Below, piece by piece: positions 5,091-6,094 of a DNA stretch of 6,094 bases (position 1 is its first letter; the number at the start of each line of letters is the position of its first letter). The DNA is taken from the NCBI GenBank assembly GCA_028691155.1, contig JAQUZV010000141.1, positions 1 to 6,094 of the forward strand. The letters run 5' to 3'. The position numbers were made by a program, and so were the translations under genes. The notes below the pieces were generated by a model. The model had not been told where the DNA came from, ran no database searches, and saw nothing but the letters and a program-made list of their open reading frames with translations. Source of the stretch: Victivallales bacterium. GTDB taxonomy: Bacteria > Verrucomicrobiota > Lentisphaeria > Victivallales > SZUA-371.

Positions 5091-5778
5091 GTTGCCCCCC
5101 ATGGACCCGATCCGGCGGCGGCAGACGGACATCCCGGCCGTTTTCCGGTGCATTGACCGCCTGCCAGGAACCGGGAACCCATTGGCCATGGCGATTGACC
5201 ATGACCCGGTAGACGCCGTCCCGGCCGGTCAGAACGCGGTCATATTGTTGTTCCAGTCCCGATATCCCGACCATGCGTCCGCCACGCCAGATTACTTCGC
5301 CCACCCGGGCGCAGTCGGCCGCGGAAATCCGGTAGGCTCGTTCCTCCCTGGCCAGCAACTGGAGGGCCGGAAATCTTTTCAGCAGGGGGGCGGCGCGACC
5401 GATTTCATCCGGGGAGAGACGGGGACACAGAACCCGGGGAATCTGGACGGCGGTCAGATCGGGGTAAGAGCCAGGACGAAGCCGGGACAGTTCCTGGACC
5501 AGGTCGGCGGCTTTGTCGGCGGCAATCATTCGCGTCAGCATCAGGGCATATCTTTTTTCACTCCAGGCCAGCACCGTTCCGTCGGCGGCGATGATTCGCC
5601 CGCGCAGGGCGGTGTAAGTTCCGGTCCGCCACGCCAGTTTTCGGCTTTGCCGCCGATAGCGGTCACGTTGGAAGACACTGTAGTTGAGCAGGAAGATGAC
5701 GATGACCACCGCCCATGCCGCCAGAATCAGTACCAGCCGGACGGTTCGCTGCTGCATGTGCTCGTTGTTGATCTCCAT
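5083..5778 (-). CDS. Pedestal-only class B penicillin-binding protein (no transpeptidase domain)
   Basis: The 231-aa protein has a short cytoplasmic N-terminus, one membrane anchor (about residues 12-33), then the class B PBP dimerisation/pedestal domain (PF03717 type). RGRIIAADGTVLAWS (59-73) matches 'RGxIxDRNGxxLAxS', and GISGLEQQYDRVLTGRDG (171-188) matches 'GxxGlExxyDxxLxGxxG'. It ends just after NGRDVRL (213-219), where FtsI/PBP2 proteins continue into 'TIDxxxQ' and the ~300-residue transpeptidase domain. Here 12 residues and a stop (5083-5085) follow, so the SxxK, SxN and KTG motifs are absent. No room remains for them, because the SEDS gene begins within 8 bp. The protein cannot cross-link or bind penicillin covalently. 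It probably acts in the periplasm as an activator or scaffold of the SEDS polymerase, since the pedestal is the part that contacts SEDS proteins. The start at 5778 has AGG about 9 nt upstream; an internal ATG (M8) is possible. It could also be a decayed PBP, but the frame is intact. Confidence 0.8.
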   Translation of the reverse strand: MEINNEHMQQRTVRLVLILAAWAVVIVIFLLNYSVFQRDRYRRQSRKLAWRTGTYTALRGRIIAADGTVLAWSEKRYALMLTRMIAADKAADLVQELSRLRPGSYPDLTAVQIPRVLCPRLSPDEIGRAAPLLKRFPALQLLAREERAYRISAADCARVGEVIWRGGRMVGISGLEQQYDRVLTGRDGVYRVMVNRHGQWVPGSWQAVNAPENGRDVRLPPPDRVHGGQHE

Positions 5779-5799
5779 TTACATCAACCTGTGCTGCTG

Positions 5800-5821
5800 C
5801 GGCCGGAATTAGACCCGGCCG
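5800..5821. repeat. GC-rich hairpin between the membrane protein and PBP genes
   Basis: CGGCCGG (5800-5806) and CCGGCCG (5815-5821) form a perfect 7-bp stem with an 8-nt loop in the 55-nt gap. No T-run follows on the - strand, so it is not a typical terminator. It may stabilise or punctuate the operon mRNA before the PBP ribosome-binding site. In GC-rich DNA such stems also arise by chance. Confidence 0.4.
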
Positions 5822-5833
5822 GTCGGGATCCGG

Positions 5834-6094
5834 TTATTCGCGTGTTTCGGTACATGCCGCCCGGATGAGCAATTCGGGATGTTTTTCCGCCGCCTGTCGC
5901 CATGACGCCTCCGATCCGGTCCCGGCCACGGTGGCAATGGCAAAATTCGTCTGTGCCGAGATGGTTGCGGCCTCATCGTTTCTTTCCGTCCTGATCCCGC
6001 CCAGGAATACCAGGCAGCAAAAGATCAGACTTACCGCCAGAACCAGATTGACGGTTCCGGCCAGTTTGCGACGCTGGTTCGGATTCATGTTCAT
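5834..6094 (-). CDS. Small single-pass membrane protein, FtsL-like by position
   Basis: The 86-aa ORF begins at an ATG on the window edge (a second ATG lies two codons in), so the true start could lie further upstream. A basic N-terminus (NQRRK, 6-10) is followed by one strongly hydrophobic segment (about 15-33, with two adjacent Cys), then ~50 extracytoplasmic residues. This predicts an N-in bitopic protein. It lacks the heptad pattern expected of an FtsL coiled coil, and I recognise no family. Its place directly before a class B PBP-like gene and a SEDS gene, plus its size and topology, echo FtsL in division clusters. That is an argument from position only. The first four bases of the ORF read ATGA, which would permit an overlap with an upstream stop codon. 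Confidence 0.6.
   Translation of the reverse strand: MNMNPNQRRKLAGTVNLVLAVSLIFCCLVFLGGIRTERNDEAATISAQTNFAIATVAGTGSEASWRQAAEKHPELLIRAACTETRE

Noticed and set aside
5083..5110. A frameshift hiding the missing PBP transpeptidase domain in another frame.
   Set aside because: No TIDxxxQ, SxxK, SxN or KTG signature occurs in any - strand frame here, and the following DNA is fully used by the SEDS gene.
5091..5189. 33 extra N-terminal residues for the SEDS protein.
   Set aside because: They would overlap the PBP gene by over 100 bp and are unlike SEDS N-termini. The start at 5090 places the first helix as usual.
3138..5868. Several long + strand frames opposite the - strand operon.
   Set aside because: They are antisense to genes with clear family motifs and are Gly/Arg/Gln-rich, as expected for shadow frames in GC-rich DNA.

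Overview
The window joins two pieces of DNA of different character. The left ~2.6 kb is relatively AT-rich (22 of 60 bases are G/C at 61-120) and carries accessory genes on the + strand. The right ~3.4 kb is GC-rich (41 of 60 at 5101-5160) and carries cell-envelope and RNA-modification genes on the - strand. A complete tRNA-Thr(UGU) gene sits at the junction with its 3' end facing the AT-rich side. That geometry is typical of a mobile element integrated at a tRNA 3' end. No integrase is visible, so the island reading is an inference. The host makes peptidoglycan. A Gram-negative bacterium is a reasonable guess, and I cannot name the taxon from this sequence.

Left region (1-2624). The tail of an unseen gene runs by a TAATG overlap into a 113-aa DUF5681-like protein of phage or terminase-small-subunit type. 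This is followed by two tiny overlapping cysteine-rich (zinc-ribbon-like) genes, the four forming one tight operon. After a 158-bp gap with a small perfect hairpin comes a 430-aa protein with an N-terminal EVE (PUA-like) domain, an unrecognised middle region and a C-terminal HNH nuclease domain. It is probably a modification-dependent (type IV-like) restriction enzyme, i.e. a defence cargo gene. The following 370 bp has no convincing gene, but holds a 14-bp perfect inverted repeat and helically phased half-sites.

Right region (2625-6094, all - strand, so transcribed from the right edge leftwards). The order is a small single-pass membrane protein at the edge, a class B PBP-like protein that consists only of membrane anchor plus pedestal (dimerisation) domain, a SEDS-family (FtsW/RodA) glycan polymerase, an RlmI-type SAM-dependent methyltransferase without a PUA domain, and then tRNA-Thr with its own probable promoter. 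The first three genes mirror an FtsL-FtsI-FtsW set in order and topology, but the transpeptidase half of the PBP is missing. The SEDS gene starts exactly where that half would be encoded.

The most unusual feature is this pedestal-only PBP next to a SEDS polymerase. In SEDS-bPBP pairs the pedestal is the part that contacts and activates the polymerase, so this could be a polymerase with a dedicated activator lacking cross-linking activity. The EVE-HNH gene and the tRNA-adjacent repeat cluster are the next most interesting points.
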